Source of the DNA: Marinobacter salexigens
GTDB taxonomy: Bacteria > Pseudomonadota > Gammaproteobacteria > Pseudomonadales > Oleiphilaceae
Length of the DNA: 64,000 nt
Direction: 5' to 3'
Assembly (NCBI RefSeq): GCF_018860765.1
Contig: NZ_JAHKPV010000001.1
Location: 119,704 to 183,703 of the forward strand
The translations under genes and the position numbers were made by a program. Positions 37,230-45,510 of this stretch are shown piece after piece. Each line of letters starts with the position of its first letter. Positions within the stretch are counted from its first letter, which is position 1. Below the pieces are notes generated by a model. That model did not search any database. It was not told where the DNA came from and saw nothing but the letters and a program-made list of their open reading frames with translations.

Positions 37230-38234
37230 TCAATTACGAGGTGCATACTCCAACACATCAGAAAAGAATGCCTCGGGTGGTAGGCCTGCCTCCACCAAGG
37301 CATCCATCAGCGTGTATACCATGGTTGGCGACCCACTAGCGTGCACATCAACGTTACTCAAGTCCATGCCGGAGGCTAGCACAACCCGCACGAGTTGATC
37401 GTGGTGACCACTCCATTCACTGTCATCATCGTCACCAACAACCGGCTGAAAACTGAATTCCGGCCAGTCTTCCTCCCACTGCCGAGCCATAGACCTGAGA
37501 TACATGTCCTCATGGCGGCGCACGCCCCAATACAGGCTCACCGGCTGGGAAAAAGATGTACCTCGCAAATAATCCACCAAGCTTTTCATCTGAGCGAATC
37601 CGGTACCTGCAGCAACCAATAGCAATGGTTTATCCGGAGCGCAGTCCAAACATGCCTTGCCGTGGGGCAGCTCCAAATTGACTGTTTGGCCAGACCTTAG
37701 CGCATCAATTACCTTTTGTGCCGACACCCACTCGGGAGAAGCCTGAATATGCAGCTCCAAATTTTGCTCTGCAGGGCTACTGGCAATGGAGAAATAGCAA
37801 GGTTCAGCATCCGGAAGATTAACCGACAAATATTGACCAGCATGAAAAGACAACTCCCGCCGGCGTGGTAACTGAAGCTCTACCCGGTATACATCGTGAT
37901 TGATAGAACTTACATCCACCACGTTTGCCTGAAACTTGCGGGGCTGGTTATTTCCTGCGGCCATAACGGCACTTATCTCCAGTTCAAGATGGTCGAGCGC
38001 TGCGGTTCTACACATCATCAGCCGAGCGCCGACCGGAATCATTTGTTGGTTTCGGGTGTTCAAAGCAGAGCCGCTGAGCAAACGCGCCTCACAGAGCTCG
38101 CATACGCCATTTTTGCAAGCGGATGGAACAGCTACGCCTGCATCTACTGCTGCGCTCAGTAAATCCTTATCAGCGGTCGTCACGTAGTGAATGCCGGACG
38201 GCACAAGGCCAACCTGCCACCGACTGCTATCCAT
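37230..38234 (-). CDS. NAD(P)H-flavin reductase with N-terminal 2Fe-2S ferredoxin domain
   Basis: 334 residues. A plant-type ferredoxin domain (about 1-90) shows the cluster ligands CKNGVCELC and a later Cys in LMMCRT. The flavin domain follows (FHAGQYLSV, YFSIASSP), then the NAD-binding domain with LLLVAAGTGFAQMKSLV and a final Tyr-containing tail (DVLEYAPRN). Electrons should pass NAD(P)H, flavin, 2Fe-2S. It starts one base after the ubiD stop and is surely cotranscribed; E. coli has the simple flavin reductase fre in the same place. I chose ATG 38234, as the longer frame overlaps ubiD. A role in supplying reduced flavin for UbiX/UbiD cofactor synthesis is inference. Confidence 0.87.
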   Translation of the reverse strand: MDSSRWQVGLVPSGIHYVTTADKDLLSAAVDAGVAVPSACKNGVCELCEARLLSGSALNTRNQQMIPVGARLMMCRTAALDHLELEISAVMAAGNNQPRKFQANVVDVSSINHDVYRVELQLPRRRELSFHAGQYLSVNLPDAEPCYFSIASSPAEQNLELHIQASPEWVSAQKVIDALRSGQTVNLELPHGKACLDCAPDKPLLLVAAGTGFAQMKSLVDYLRGTSFSQPVSLYWGVRRHEDMYLRSMARQWEEDWPEFSFQPVVGDDDDSEWSGHHDQLVRVVLASGMDLSNVDVHASGSPTMVYTLMDALVEAGLPPEAFFSDVLEYAPRN

Positions 38235-38235
38235 A

Positions 38236-39723
38236 TCAGTCGGGGCGATTAACCGGGGTTTCAATGCCCAGGCTACCCCAGAGTTCATCCACACGCTGTT
38301 TTACAGCGTCTGTCATAGCAATCGGCTCGCCCCACTCGCGGGTCGTTTCACCCGGCCATTTATTGGTGGCATCCATACCCATTTTGGAGCCAAGACCAGA
38401 AACAGGCGAGGCAAAGTCCAAATAATCAATGGGCGTATTTTCCACCAACAGAGTATCGCGGGCAGGATCCATACGGGTGGTAATAGCCCAGATTACATCT
38501 TCCCAATTGCGGGCATCCACATCGTCATCAGTCACAATGACAAACTTGGTGTACATAAACTGGCGCAGAAAAGACCATACACCCATCATCACGCGCTTAG
38601 CATGGCCGGGGTACTGCTTCTTCATGGTTACAACTGCCATGCGGTACGAGCAACCTTCCGGCGGGAGGTAAAAGTCCACGATTTCAGGGAATTGTTTCTG
38701 CAAGATGGGAATAAACACCTCGTTCAGCGCCACTCCGAGAATAGCGGGCTCATCCGGCGGCCTGCCGGTGTAGGTGCTGTGATAAATAGGGTCTTTGCGG
38801 TGGGTAATCCGCTCAACAGTGAACACTGGGAACTCGTCCACTTCGTTGTAATAACCTGTGTGATCTCCAAACGGGCCCTCCGGCGCATGATCGTCGGGGT
38901 AAATAAACCCCTCCAAAACAATCTCTGCACTGGCCGGAACCTGTAAATCGCTGAGTCCACATTTTACAAGCTCGGTGCGACTGCCCCGCAGCAAGCCTGC
39001 AAACGCATACTCGGAGAGCGAATCGGGCACAGGCGTTACGGCCCCAAGAATCGTGGCAGGGTCGGCGCCGAGGGCGACTGCAACGGGGTAGGGTTTGTCT
39101 GGATTGTGTTTCTGAAACTCCTGAAAATCCAACGCGCCACCGCGGTGGCTCAACCAGCGCATGATCAGCCGGTTGCGGCCAATCACCTGCTGCCGATAAA
39201 TCCCGAGATTCTGTCGTTCTTTGTGGGGACCGCGGGTAATCACCAAAGGCCAGGTCACCAACGGCCCGGCGTCTCCCGGCCAGCAGTGCTGTACGGGGAT
39301 CTGGTACAGATCAACATTATCTTTATTAATCACCACATCCTGACAGGGCGCAGACCTGAGCTCTTTTGGACTCATGCGCATAACTTGCCTAAGCAATGGC
39401 AACTTCTCGATAGCGTCTTTGAAGCCTTTAGGGGGATCCGGCTCCTTGAGGTAAGCCAACAGCTTGCCGATATCCCGAAGCGCGGTTACGTTTTCCTGCC
39501 CCATGCCCAAGGCGACTCTTCTGGTGGTGCCAAACAGGTTGGCAAGCACGGGCATGTCGTAGCCTTTCGGGTTTTCAAACAACAACGCAGGCCCACCTGC
39601 CCGCAGCGTGCGGTCACAGATTTCGGTCATTTCCAGATGGGGGTCTACTTCCACTGAGATGCGTTTCAGCTCGCCCAGCTTCTCCAACTGGTCAATAAAA
39701 TCCCGCAGATCGTTGTATTTCAT
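38236..39723 (-). CDS. ubiD: 4-hydroxy-3-polyprenylbenzoate decarboxylase
   Basis: 495 residues, the ubiquinone-pathway decarboxylase that uses prenylated FMN made by UbiX. The conserved segments [25 protein letters not shown] (shown in part) and [14 protein letters not shown] with its active-site acids are present; length equals E. coli UbiD (497). It lies downstream of rho with a 265-base gap that holds a long stem-loop element, and one base before the iron-sulfur flavin reductase gene. Confidence 0.95.
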   Translation of the reverse strand: MKYNDLRDFIDQLEKLGELKRISVEVDPHLEMTEICDRTLRAGGPALLFENPKGYDMPVLANLFGTTRRVALGMGQENVTALRDIGKLLAYLKEPDPPKGFKDAIEKLPLLRQVMRMSPKELRSAPCQDVVINKDNVDLYQIPVQHCWPGDAGPLVTWPLVITRGPHKERQNLGIYRQQVIGRNRLIMRWLSHRGGALDFQEFQKHNPDKPYPVAVALGADPATILGAVTPVPDSLSEYAFAGLLRGSRTELVKCGLSDLQVPASAEIVLEGFIYPDDHAPEGPFGDHTGYYNEVDEFPVFTVERITHRKDPIYHSTYTGRPPDEPAILGVALNEVFIPILQKQFPEIVDFYLPPEGCSYRMAVVTMKKQYPGHAKRVMMGVWSFLRQFMYTKFVIVTDDDVDARNWEDVIWAITTRMDPARDTLLVENTPIDYLDFASPVSGLGSKMGMDATNKWPGETTREWGEPIAMTDAVKQRVDELWGSLGIETPVNRPD

Positions 39724-39801
39724 CGTTGGCTCCGTTTCCGGTTAGCTTCTTAATACGGAGTTCGCCGCCTTCCAGACTTCTTGCCCGGTGCCAGAACGCA
39801 A

Positions 39802-39896
39802 TGAGGGCCTGCTTTCCCAGACACGCCGTAAACCCATCCTTGGAGGCTTGGTCTTGCCATCCTTGGCAAGACACAGTCTGGAAAAGCAGGCCCTCA
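39802..39896. repeat. stem-loop element, copy A (53-nt core, 21-bp arms)
   Basis: The core is 39823-39875; it is flanked by arms 39802-39822 (TGAGGGCCTGCTTTCCCAGA..) and 39876-39896, complementary at 20 of 21 positions. The core begins ACGCCGTAAACCC and ends GGCAAGACACA, and contains an 8-bp hairpin GTCTTGCC-ATCCTT-GGCAAGAC. It lies in the gap between rho (ends 39989, minus) and ubiD (starts 39723, minus). Its core has the same length and framework as copies B (44165) and C (63111), while the arms are unrelated in sequence. Confidence 0.85.
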
Positions 39897-39988
39897 CCGC
39901 GTTCACAAAATCACCCGTTAACTCAAGGCAAAAACACCAAAGCTAAACCGTAATCCAACAAAAGCGCGCGCCCATAACTTGATCGGCA

Positions 39989-41251
39989 TTACCGGCGCTT
40001 CATAGACTGGAAGAACTCATCGTTGGTCTTGGTGTCTTTGAGCTTGTCCAACAAGAACTCGATGGCCGCAGTATCGTCATCCATGGAGTGCAGCAGCTTA
40101 CGCAGAATCCACACACGCTGAATATCCGCTTCCGTCATCAGCAAATCTTCACGACGCGTGCCCGAGCTGCGAATGTTGATGGCAGGATACACACGCTTCT
40201 CCGCAATTTTGCGATCAAGGTGGATTTCCATGTTACCTGTGCCCTTAAACTCTTCGTAGATCACTTCGTCCATTTTGGAACCCGTGCTCACCAAAGCCGT
40301 CGCAAGAATTGTTAGGCTGCCACCCTCTTCTACATTACGGGCTGCACCAAAGAAACGCTTGGGCTTTTCCAATGCGTGGGCATCCACACCACCTGTCAAC
40401 ACCTTGCCCGACGATGGGATAACTGTGTTGTAAGCACGAGCAAGACGAGTAATGGAATCCAGCAGGATAACCACATCTTTCTTATGCTCAACCAAACGCT
40501 TGGCCTTCTCGATGACCATTTCAGCAACCTGAACGTGACGCGCAGGCGGCTCATCAAAGGTGGAGGCTATCACTTCGCCGCGCACGGTGCGCTGCATTTC
40601 AGTGACCTCTTCCGGACGCTCATCAATCAACAGAACAATGATGTGGCATTCCGGATGATTACGAGTAATAGACTGCGCAATGCTCTGCATCAGCAGGGTT
40701 TTACCAGCCTTGGGTGGCGATACAATCAAACCACGCTGCCCCTTACCGATAGGTGCAACCAGATCCAACACACGGGAAGACAAGTCTTCCGTGCTGCCGT
40801 TGCCGGTTTCAAGCGCCATGCGCTCATCGGGGAACAGCGGGGTCAGGTTTTCAAACAGGATTTTGTTACGGGCGTTATCCGGCTTGTCGAAGTTAATCTC
40901 TGCGACTTTCAGCAAGGCAAAATAGCGTTCGCCGTCTTTCGGCGGGCGAATCTTGCCAGCAACCGTATCACCGGTACGTAGGTTAAACCGGCGGATCTGG
41001 CTGGGCGAAACGTAAATGTCGTCTGGCCCAGCCAAGTAGGAGGCGTCCGCGGAGCGGAGGAAGCCGAAACCATCCTGCAAAATCTCCAGTACGCCGTCGC
41101 CGTAAATGTCTTCGCCGCTTTTGGCATGCTTCTTCAGTATGGTGAAGATAACATCCTGTTTACGCGAACGTGCCAGGTTATCGAGGCCCATCTGTTGCGC
41201 GATGTCGAGCAATTCGGGCATGGAGTTCTGCTTGAGTTCAGTAAGATTCAT
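39989..41251 (-). CDS. rho: transcription termination factor Rho
   Basis: 420 residues, hexameric RNA helicase. An N-terminal helical and cold-shock RNA-binding domain ([15 protein letters not shown]) is followed by the RecA-like ATPase with the P-loop region [15 protein letters not shown], the Walker [15 protein letters not shown] and the R-loop [10 protein letters not shown]. Length equals E. coli Rho (419). The ATG has no clear ribosome binding site (it follows CTAATAACCT). A likely promoter lies about 185 bases upstream, leaving a long leader in which autoregulation could act. Confidence 0.97.
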   Translation of the reverse strand: MNLTELKQNSMPELLDIAQQMGLDNLARSRKQDVIFTILKKHAKSGEDIYGDGVLEILQDGFGFLRSADASYLAGPDDIYVSPSQIRRFNLRTGDTVAGKIRPPKDGERYFALLKVAEINFDKPDNARNKILFENLTPLFPDERMALETGNGSTEDLSSRVLDLVAPIGKGQRGLIVSPPKAGKTLLMQSIAQSITRNHPECHIIVLLIDERPEEVTEMQRTVRGEVIASTFDEPPARHVQVAEMVIEKAKRLVEHKKDVVILLDSITRLARAYNTVIPSSGKVLTGGVDAHALEKPKRFFGAARNVEEGGSLTILATALVSTGSKMDEVIYEEFKGTGNMEIHLDRKIAEKRVYPAINIRSSGTRREDLLMTEADIQRVWILRKLLHSMDDDTAAIEFLLDKLKDTKTNDEFFQSMKRR

Positions 41252-41613
41252 AGGTTATTAGATTTTTCAGGAATGGAATTAAACGGAAGTTGGTATGACA
41301 GGGGTGCCCCTGAACAGATTATAAAATTCATTGTCAAAACAGATGCTGGCCAGATGAAGCAACCGGTGTGGATGTAATCCGGAAAATAACAGAAGCCAGT
41401 AGAGTGGGTACAATCGTTCGTAGGGCAGGAACGATAATCTGCTACCTTGCTGGGCAATGTCAAGTGCAGTAGCGAAATTAGAGTCAACTTTTCGGTTAAA
41501 ACGCCTACAAGTGAGGCTTCAGGCCTCCCCCTGATGGGTTACTCCCTTCCATTCCCTATCTCTGACAAGGATACTGGTGCATAGAATTTTTCTGTGATTT
41601 TCGGAGCCCGCCC
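41252..41613. other. 362-bp divergent region between rho and moaB
   Basis: On the minus strand TTGACA (41458-41463) and GATTAT (41434-41439) are 18 bases apart and form the best promoter candidate for rho, giving a leader of about 175 bases. The leader contains a TATAAT (near 41321) without a matching -35, and a CAGGGG/CCCCTG inverted repeat around 41300-41314. A reading frame without a good start ends in a TGA that overlaps the rho ATG. On the plus strand, GAGGC-TTCAG-GCCTC (41513-41527) is a small hairpin about 90 bases before moaB. I see no conserved riboswitch or gene. Confidence 0.5.
41434..41463 (-). promoter_or_regulatory. probable rho promoter
   Basis: Minus-strand TTGACA (exact consensus) and GATTAT (four of six) separated by 18 bases, pointing toward rho. 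Not verified; other -10-like sequences exist in the leader. Confidence 0.4.
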
Positions 41614-42186
41614 ATGAGCAGTGAAAGCACCAGCGAACTCAAACCTCTCAATATCGCCATCCTTACGATTTCCGACACCCGAGGCCCGAACGAGGATTCC
41701 TCCGGTCAGTTTCTTGAAGACAGCGTGCTGGAAGCCGGACATACGCTGATTTCACGGCGCATTCTCCCGGATGACGTCTACTTAGTGCGCGCTGCTATGT
41801 CAGTCTGGATTGCAGATCCGGATGTCCATGCAGTGATCATTACAGGTGGCACTGGTTTCCACGAGCGCGACAGCACACCAGAAGCCGTTACACCTCTGCT
41901 GGACAAAACGATTGAAGGATTCGGTGAGGAGTTCCGCCGACAGTCAGCCACCGAGATCGGCACATCAACCATTCAATCCCGAGCCTTTGGCGGCCTTGCC
42001 AACCATACAGCCATTTTCTGCCTACCCGGCTCCACCGGAGCATGCCGTACGGGATGGAATGGCATTTTGAAGACACAGCTCGACAGCCGCCACGGCCCTT
42101 GCAATTTTTCAGCATTGGTAGGCCGCAAGCCAGAGCGCGCTATAGAACGCCTGCAGCAGGTTATTGGCACTCGCGCCGAACGTTAA
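41614..42186 (+). CDS. moaB: molybdenum cofactor biosynthesis protein MoaB
   Basis: 190 residues of the MogA/MoaB fold, which binds molybdopterin and adenylylates it. Family segments are IAILTISDTRGPNEDSSG, the GGTGFHERDSTPEAV loop and FCLPGSTGACRTGW. GGAG lies seven bases before the ATG. It is the first gene of moaB-moeA-moaD-moaE, all plus strand with gaps of 20, 1 and 1 bases. Length is slightly above E. coli MoaB (170). Confidence 0.92.
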   Translation: MSSESTSELKPLNIAILTISDTRGPNEDSSGQFLEDSVLEAGHTLISRRILPDDVYLVRAAMSVWIADPDVHAVIITGGTGFHERDSTPEAVTPLLDKTIEGFGEEFRRQSATEIGTSTIQSRAFGGLANHTAIFCLPGSTGACRTGWNGILKTQLDSRHGPCNFSALVGRKPERAIERLQQVIGTRAER

Positions 42187-42206
42187 TTCTGAATACGGAG
42201 AAAGAC

Positions 42207-43418
42207 ATGGCAGCCAATCTGACACCGGTTGAAGAGGCTATTGCTCACCTCCTGAGCGGGGCCCCGGTGGTAACAGGAAGCGAGCGCTTGCCGCTCACTG
42301 AAACCCTGGGGCGCATACTGGCGCAAGATTATCGAGTGCCTGCAGATGTGCCACCTGCGGACAATAGCGCGGTGGATGGCTACGCCCTGCGCACTGAGGA
42401 TTATTCGCCGGGTCAAACTCTGTCGGTATCAGACCGAATCCCTGCTGGCTCTGCTCCCGGCCCGTTAAAGCCCGGTACGGCTGCGCGCATTTTTACCGGC
42501 TCAGAGGTTCCCGAGGGCGCCGATACGGTGATTATGCAGGAGCGAGTGGATGTTATTGAAAATGGCATTCTGATCAACGCAGAAGTAAAGGCCGATCAAA
42601 ATATCCGCAGGCGCGGTCAAGATCTTGCCGAGGGTAGTCTAGCGCTAGCACAAGGCACGAAAATTCGAGCGCAGGAAATGGGCCTTTTGGCATCTATGGG
42701 CATAGCCGACGTTACTGTGGTGAAAAAGCTCCGGGTTGCGATTCTATCCACGGGTGATGAGTTAGTTGACCCAGGTAATCCGTTGGGCCCGGGGCAGATC
42801 TATAATACCAATCGGTTCACTCTGCTTGGTCTTCTGGCTGAGGCTGGTTGTGAGGTGGTGCTGTGCGAAACCCTGCGGGACACTCGCTCTGTTACTCGCG
42901 AGACACTAGAGCGCGCGGCAGCAGTGTCAGACCTGATCATTACCAGCGGGGGCGTCTCTGTAGGTGAGGAAGATCACGTTCGCGCGGTGCTGGAAGAGTC
43001 CGGTGAGCTGACGCTTTGGCGTATGGCAATCAAGCCCGGCAAGCCTTTGGCGTTCGGCTCGATTAACGGCACGCCGGTGCTTGGTTTACCCGGTAACCCG
43101 GCGGCGGTTCTGGTTACGTTTTTGGTTGTGGGCATGCCTTACATACGTACTTGTCAGGGGCGCCTTGAAGTTCACCCTGTGGGACAGCAGGTTCCCGCCG
43201 CGCTTAATGTGACGTCTCCGTCTGTGCGCAGAGAGTTTTTGCGCGCCCGCACCGAGCTTATTGAGGGTAAGGTTCAGGTAACCGCTTACCCTAACCAAAG
43301 CTCGGGCGTTCTCAGTTCCGCCTGCTGGGCCGGAGGTTTGGCTGTGGTTCCGGAACACGAGATGGTTGCAGAGGGCGACTTGATAACCTATTACCCATTC
43401 ACAGAGCTATTGAGTTGA
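42207..43418 (+). CDS. moeA: molybdopterin molybdenumtransferase MoeA
   Basis: 403 residues; it inserts molybdate into adenylylated molybdopterin. Visible are DNSAVDGYALR near residue 50-60, IFTGSEVPEGADTVIMQE, the MogA-like domain with ILSTGDELVDPG, TSGGVSVGEEDHV and the GLPGNPAAVLVTF loop. I chose ATG 42207 for its GGAG and because the family begins there; the longer frame runs through moaB. Length matches E. coli MoeA (411). Confidence 0.95.
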   Translation: MAANLTPVEEAIAHLLSGAPVVTGSERLPLTETLGRILAQDYRVPADVPPADNSAVDGYALRTEDYSPGQTLSVSDRIPAGSAPGPLKPGTAARIFTGSEVPEGADTVIMQERVDVIENGILINAEVKADQNIRRRGQDLAEGSLALAQGTKIRAQEMGLLASMGIADVTVVKKLRVAILSTGDELVDPGNPLGPGQIYNTNRFTLLGLLAEAGCEVVLCETLRDTRSVTRETLERAAAVSDLIITSGGVSVGEEDHVRAVLEESGELTLWRMAIKPGKPLAFGSINGTPVLGLPGNPAAVLVTFLVVGMPYIRTCQGRLEVHPVGQQVPAALNVTSPSVRREFLRARTELIEGKVQVTAYPNQSSGVLSSACWAGGLAVVPEHEMVAEGDLITYYPFTELLS

Positions 43419-43419
43419 T

Positions 43420-43680
43420 ATGACTAACCAAACCCTAACTGTTCGTTTTTTTGCCCGCCTCCGAGAGGAGTTGGGCACTGAGCAACTCACCTTGCCGGCA
43501 GAAAAGGATCAGACCGCCGGTGATTTGCTGGCTGAGCTGGCTAGGCGCGGCGGCCCTTGGGCGCAACTGCAAAGCGGTCAGCCGGTGATGATTGCGATTA
43601 ATCAAGCTATGGCGAAGCCTGCCACCCCGGTTAGGGCCGGAGATGAAGTGGCTTTTTTCCCGCCGGTAACGGGGGGCTAA
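43420..43680 (+). CDS. moaD: molybdopterin synthase sulfur carrier subunit MoaD
   Basis: 86-residue ubiquitin-fold protein ending in the required Gly-Gly (FPPVTGG), which is thiocarboxylated and donates sulfur for the dithiolene of molybdopterin. It starts one base after the moeA stop and ends one base before moaE. Length is typical (81 in E. coli). Confidence 0.93.
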   Translation: MTNQTLTVRFFARLREELGTEQLTLPAEKDQTAGDLLAELARRGGPWAQLQSGQPVMIAINQAMAKPATPVRAGDEVAFFPPVTGG

Positions 43681-43681
43681 C

Positions 43682-44146
43682 ATGATCAGCATTCAATCTG
43701 AGGATTTTGATTCAGGTTCTGAGTATGAGGCACTGCGGGATAGCGGTGCCGGTACGGGGGCTATTGCGACGTTTACGGGGCTGGTACGGGATAGTGGAGA
43801 TACTCAAAACGTTTCCGGATTGTTTTTGGAGCATTATCCGGGGATGACGGAGCAGGTGATTTCTGGGCTGATTAAGGAGGCTTCGCGGCGCTGGGATGTA
43901 CGCAAGGCGCGGGTGATTCATCGAGTTGGGCGGTTGCTATTGCAGGAGCAAATTGTGTTTGTGGGAGTTTGCAGCGCCCATCGGGGGGATGCATTTGCGG
44001 CTTGCGAGTTTATTATGGACGCTTTGAAGACATCGGCGCCGTTTTGGAAGAAGGAGCTTTCAGAGGCTGGGGAGCATTGGGTGGAGCAGAAGGCTTCGGA
44101 TGTTGCTCGGGGGGATGCTTGGGACACTGGCGATCGGCAGCCGTAA
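43682..44146 (+). CDS. moaE: molybdopterin synthase catalytic subunit MoaE
   Basis: 154 residues; with MoaD it converts cyclic pyranopterin monophosphate to molybdopterin. The family core VHRVGRLLLQEQIVFVGVCSAHR and the FIMDALKTSAPFWKKE segment with catalytic lysines are present. It is the last gene of the block; stem-loop element B begins 18 bases after its stop. Confidence 0.94.
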   Translation: MISIQSEDFDSGSEYEALRDSGAGTGAIATFTGLVRDSGDTQNVSGLFLEHYPGMTEQVISGLIKEASRRWDVRKARVIHRVGRLLLQEQIVFVGVCSAHRGDAFAACEFIMDALKTSAPFWKKELSEAGEHWVEQKASDVARGDAWDTGDRQP

Positions 44147-44164
44147 CTTGGGAGAGTGCCAGCC

Positions 44165-44277
44165 GGACTTTGACGGAGAACTCCTTCCCGAAAAACGCTG
44201 TTGATACGTCCTTGTACGCTTGGCTCCGCCATCCTTGGCTACGCACACTTTCGGGAAGGAGTTCTCCGCCAAAGCCC
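44165..44277. repeat. stem-loop element, copy B (53-nt core, 29-bp arms)
   Basis: Arms 44165-44193 and 44249-44277 are complementary at 27 of 29 positions (centre CGGAGAACTCCTTCCCGAAA); the core is 44195-44247. The core reads ACGCTGTTGATACGTCCTTG at its left and ends GGCTACGCACA, with two small hairpins TAC-GTCCTT-GTA and GCC-ATCCTT-GGC. It lies between the convergent moaE and mobA genes and could terminate both. Compare copies A (39802) and C (63111). Confidence 0.88.
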
Positions 44278-44309
44278 TAATTTGTACCAAGCCCTCTTGC
44301 CTTTCTCCC

Positions 44310-44900
44310 CTAACTCTCTAGGTCTTCTGGCCGGTTTCGATTTTGGAACGTTTCCTCGGCATCGGGGTAATCCAGAATTCTCGCGCCTGCACTTTCAGCG
44401 AACACCATTACCCTTCGGTTGTCGTCTCGTAGCTGGGTTTCCAGCAGGTTAATAAGTGATACCGGGTAAACACCGTGCAAGGGGTGGGTTCTTCCGGCAC
44501 ATTGGGCGATAACGGGGTATTCAGGCTGTTCGTGCCACGCAGTTGTTAACTGCTGAAATACCTCTGGCTGTATACCCGGAGTGTCGCAGGGGCATATGAG
44601 TACGGCGTCGAAGCCGCGTTTTCGGGCTTCGGTTAGGCCCGCCAGTAGTCCAGCGAGGGGGCCTTGGCCTTTTAGGTCCGGGGCATCTTGCAGCACGTGG
44701 CCAAGCAGGCGGTAGTCTTTTAGGGATCGGTTGGCGCTGATGAGTAGTGGCGTGGTAACAGCGCTGAGGGCTTCTGCTACCCAGTGGGCCATGGGGCGGT
44801 CGCGCCAATGCAATAGGCCTTTGTCTTTGCCGTTCATTCGGGTTCCTGCACCGCCAGCCAGTAGCAGGGCGCAAGTTTTTTTGGGGGCGGTTTCGGTCAT
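44310..44900 (-). CDS. mobA: molybdenum cofactor guanylyltransferase MobA
   Basis: 196 residues; it adds GMP to Mo-molybdopterin to form MGD. The nucleotide-binding N-terminus LLLAGGAGTRMNGKDKGLL and the metal site ICPCDTPGI are visible (usual form is PxDxP). I chose ATG 44900 by family start; the frame to 44930 adds ten unlike residues and crosses the trxA terminator. It is convergent to moaE and lies directly downstream of the trxA terminator. Confidence 0.9.
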   Translation of the reverse strand: MTETAPKKTCALLLAGGAGTRMNGKDKGLLHWRDRPMAHWVAEALSAVTTPLLISANRSLKDYRLLGHVLQDAPDLKGQGPLAGLLAGLTEARKRGFDAVLICPCDTPGIQPEVFQQLTTAWHEQPEYPVIAQCAGRTHPLHGVYPVSLINLLETQLRDDNRRVMVFAESAGARILDYPDAEETFQNRNRPEDLES

Positions 44901-44915
44901 GGTGAATCCAGGCCT

Positions 44916-44953
44916 AAAAAAACCGCCCAAGAGCAGGGCCCAGGGGCGGTTTT
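44916..44953 (-). terminator. trxA Rho-independent terminator
   Basis: On the minus strand ACCGCCC pairs with GGGCGGT (arms 44944-44950 and 44922-44928) and is followed by seven T. It begins about 20 bases after the trxA stop. A partial T-run on the other strand could let it work in reverse. Confidence 0.85.
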
Positions 44954-44971
44954 CAGGCTTTCAGGATGCAA

Positions 44972-45298
44972 TCAGAGATTGCTGTCCAAGAAGGCCGCGA
45001 GCTGAGACTTGGACAGTGCGCCTACTTTGGTGGCGTCAACGTTGCCATTTTTGAACAGCATCAGCGTGGGAATACCTCGGATGTTGAACTTAGGCGGGGT
45101 CTGCTCGTTTTCGTCGATGTTGAGCTTGCAAACCTTCAGTTTGCCATCGTATTCGTCGGCAATTTCTTCGAGTACGGGTGCGATCATCTTGCAGGGGCCG
45201 CACCACTCCGCCCAGTAATCAACCAGTACGGGAACGTCAGATTGAAGTACGTCCTGTTCGAAGGAAGCATCTGTTACGTTTACAATATTTCCGCTCAT
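44972..45298 (-). CDS. trxA: thioredoxin 1
   Basis: 108 residues with the active site WCGPC (Cys33, Cys36) and the cis-proline segment RGIPTLMLF. Length equals E. coli thioredoxin. In Pseudomonas and relatives trxA is followed by rho; here the Moco genes lie between. It is divergent from ppx with 212 bases between, and ends in its own terminator. Confidence 0.97.
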   Translation of the reverse strand: MSGNIVNVTDASFEQDVLQSDVPVLVDYWAEWCGPCKMIAPVLEEIADEYDGKLKVCKLNIDENEQTPPKFNIRGIPTLMLFKNGNVDATKVGALSKSQLAAFLDSNL

Positions 45299-45510
45299 TT
45301 CGTTTTTTCCTGATTAGTGCTTTGGTTGCTACTTTACGCGATTGATCCCGCGTATGTGAAGCGGTAGATCCACCACCTTGATTGCTCAATGTTCTGACCC
45401 CAGTCAATTCGGTCAACTTTCCACTAGAGCCAAACCCGCGCATTGACTGACATATCCTATGATTATGGCTTATAGTACGCGCAGATTCTTACCACAGGAT
45501 TCAGACCACC

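Noticed and set aside
38191..38946. 251-codon plus-strand frame
   Set aside because: Antisense to ubiD, no start signals.
39726..39953. 75-codon frame across stem-loop element A, and similar frames at 44201-44452 and 63142-63399
   Set aside because: They exist because the elements are GC-rich and lack stops; products are not alike except where the cores are alike, and none has a ribosome binding site.
41248..41487. 79-codon minus-strand frame before rho as a leader peptide gene
   Set aside because: Its only long start is a TTG upstream of the likely transcription start and coincides with a promoter-like element; no internal start has a ribosome binding site. Only the stop overlap was kept as a finding.
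41513..41527. GAGGC/GCCTC hairpin upstream of moaB as part of a Moco riboswitch
   Set aside because: The conserved Moco riboswitch helices and loop sequences are not recognisable around it; it is only a 5-bp hairpin.
44165..44277. Stem-loop elements as integron attC sites or miniature transposons
   Set aside because: No attC R and L boxes or integrase nearby; the arms differ fully between copies and I see no target duplication, unlike transposon ends. A mobile origin is not excluded but not supported.
45237..45443. 68-codon minus-strand frame upstream of trxA
   Set aside because: Overlaps trxA in another frame; basic, low-information product, no ribosome binding site.
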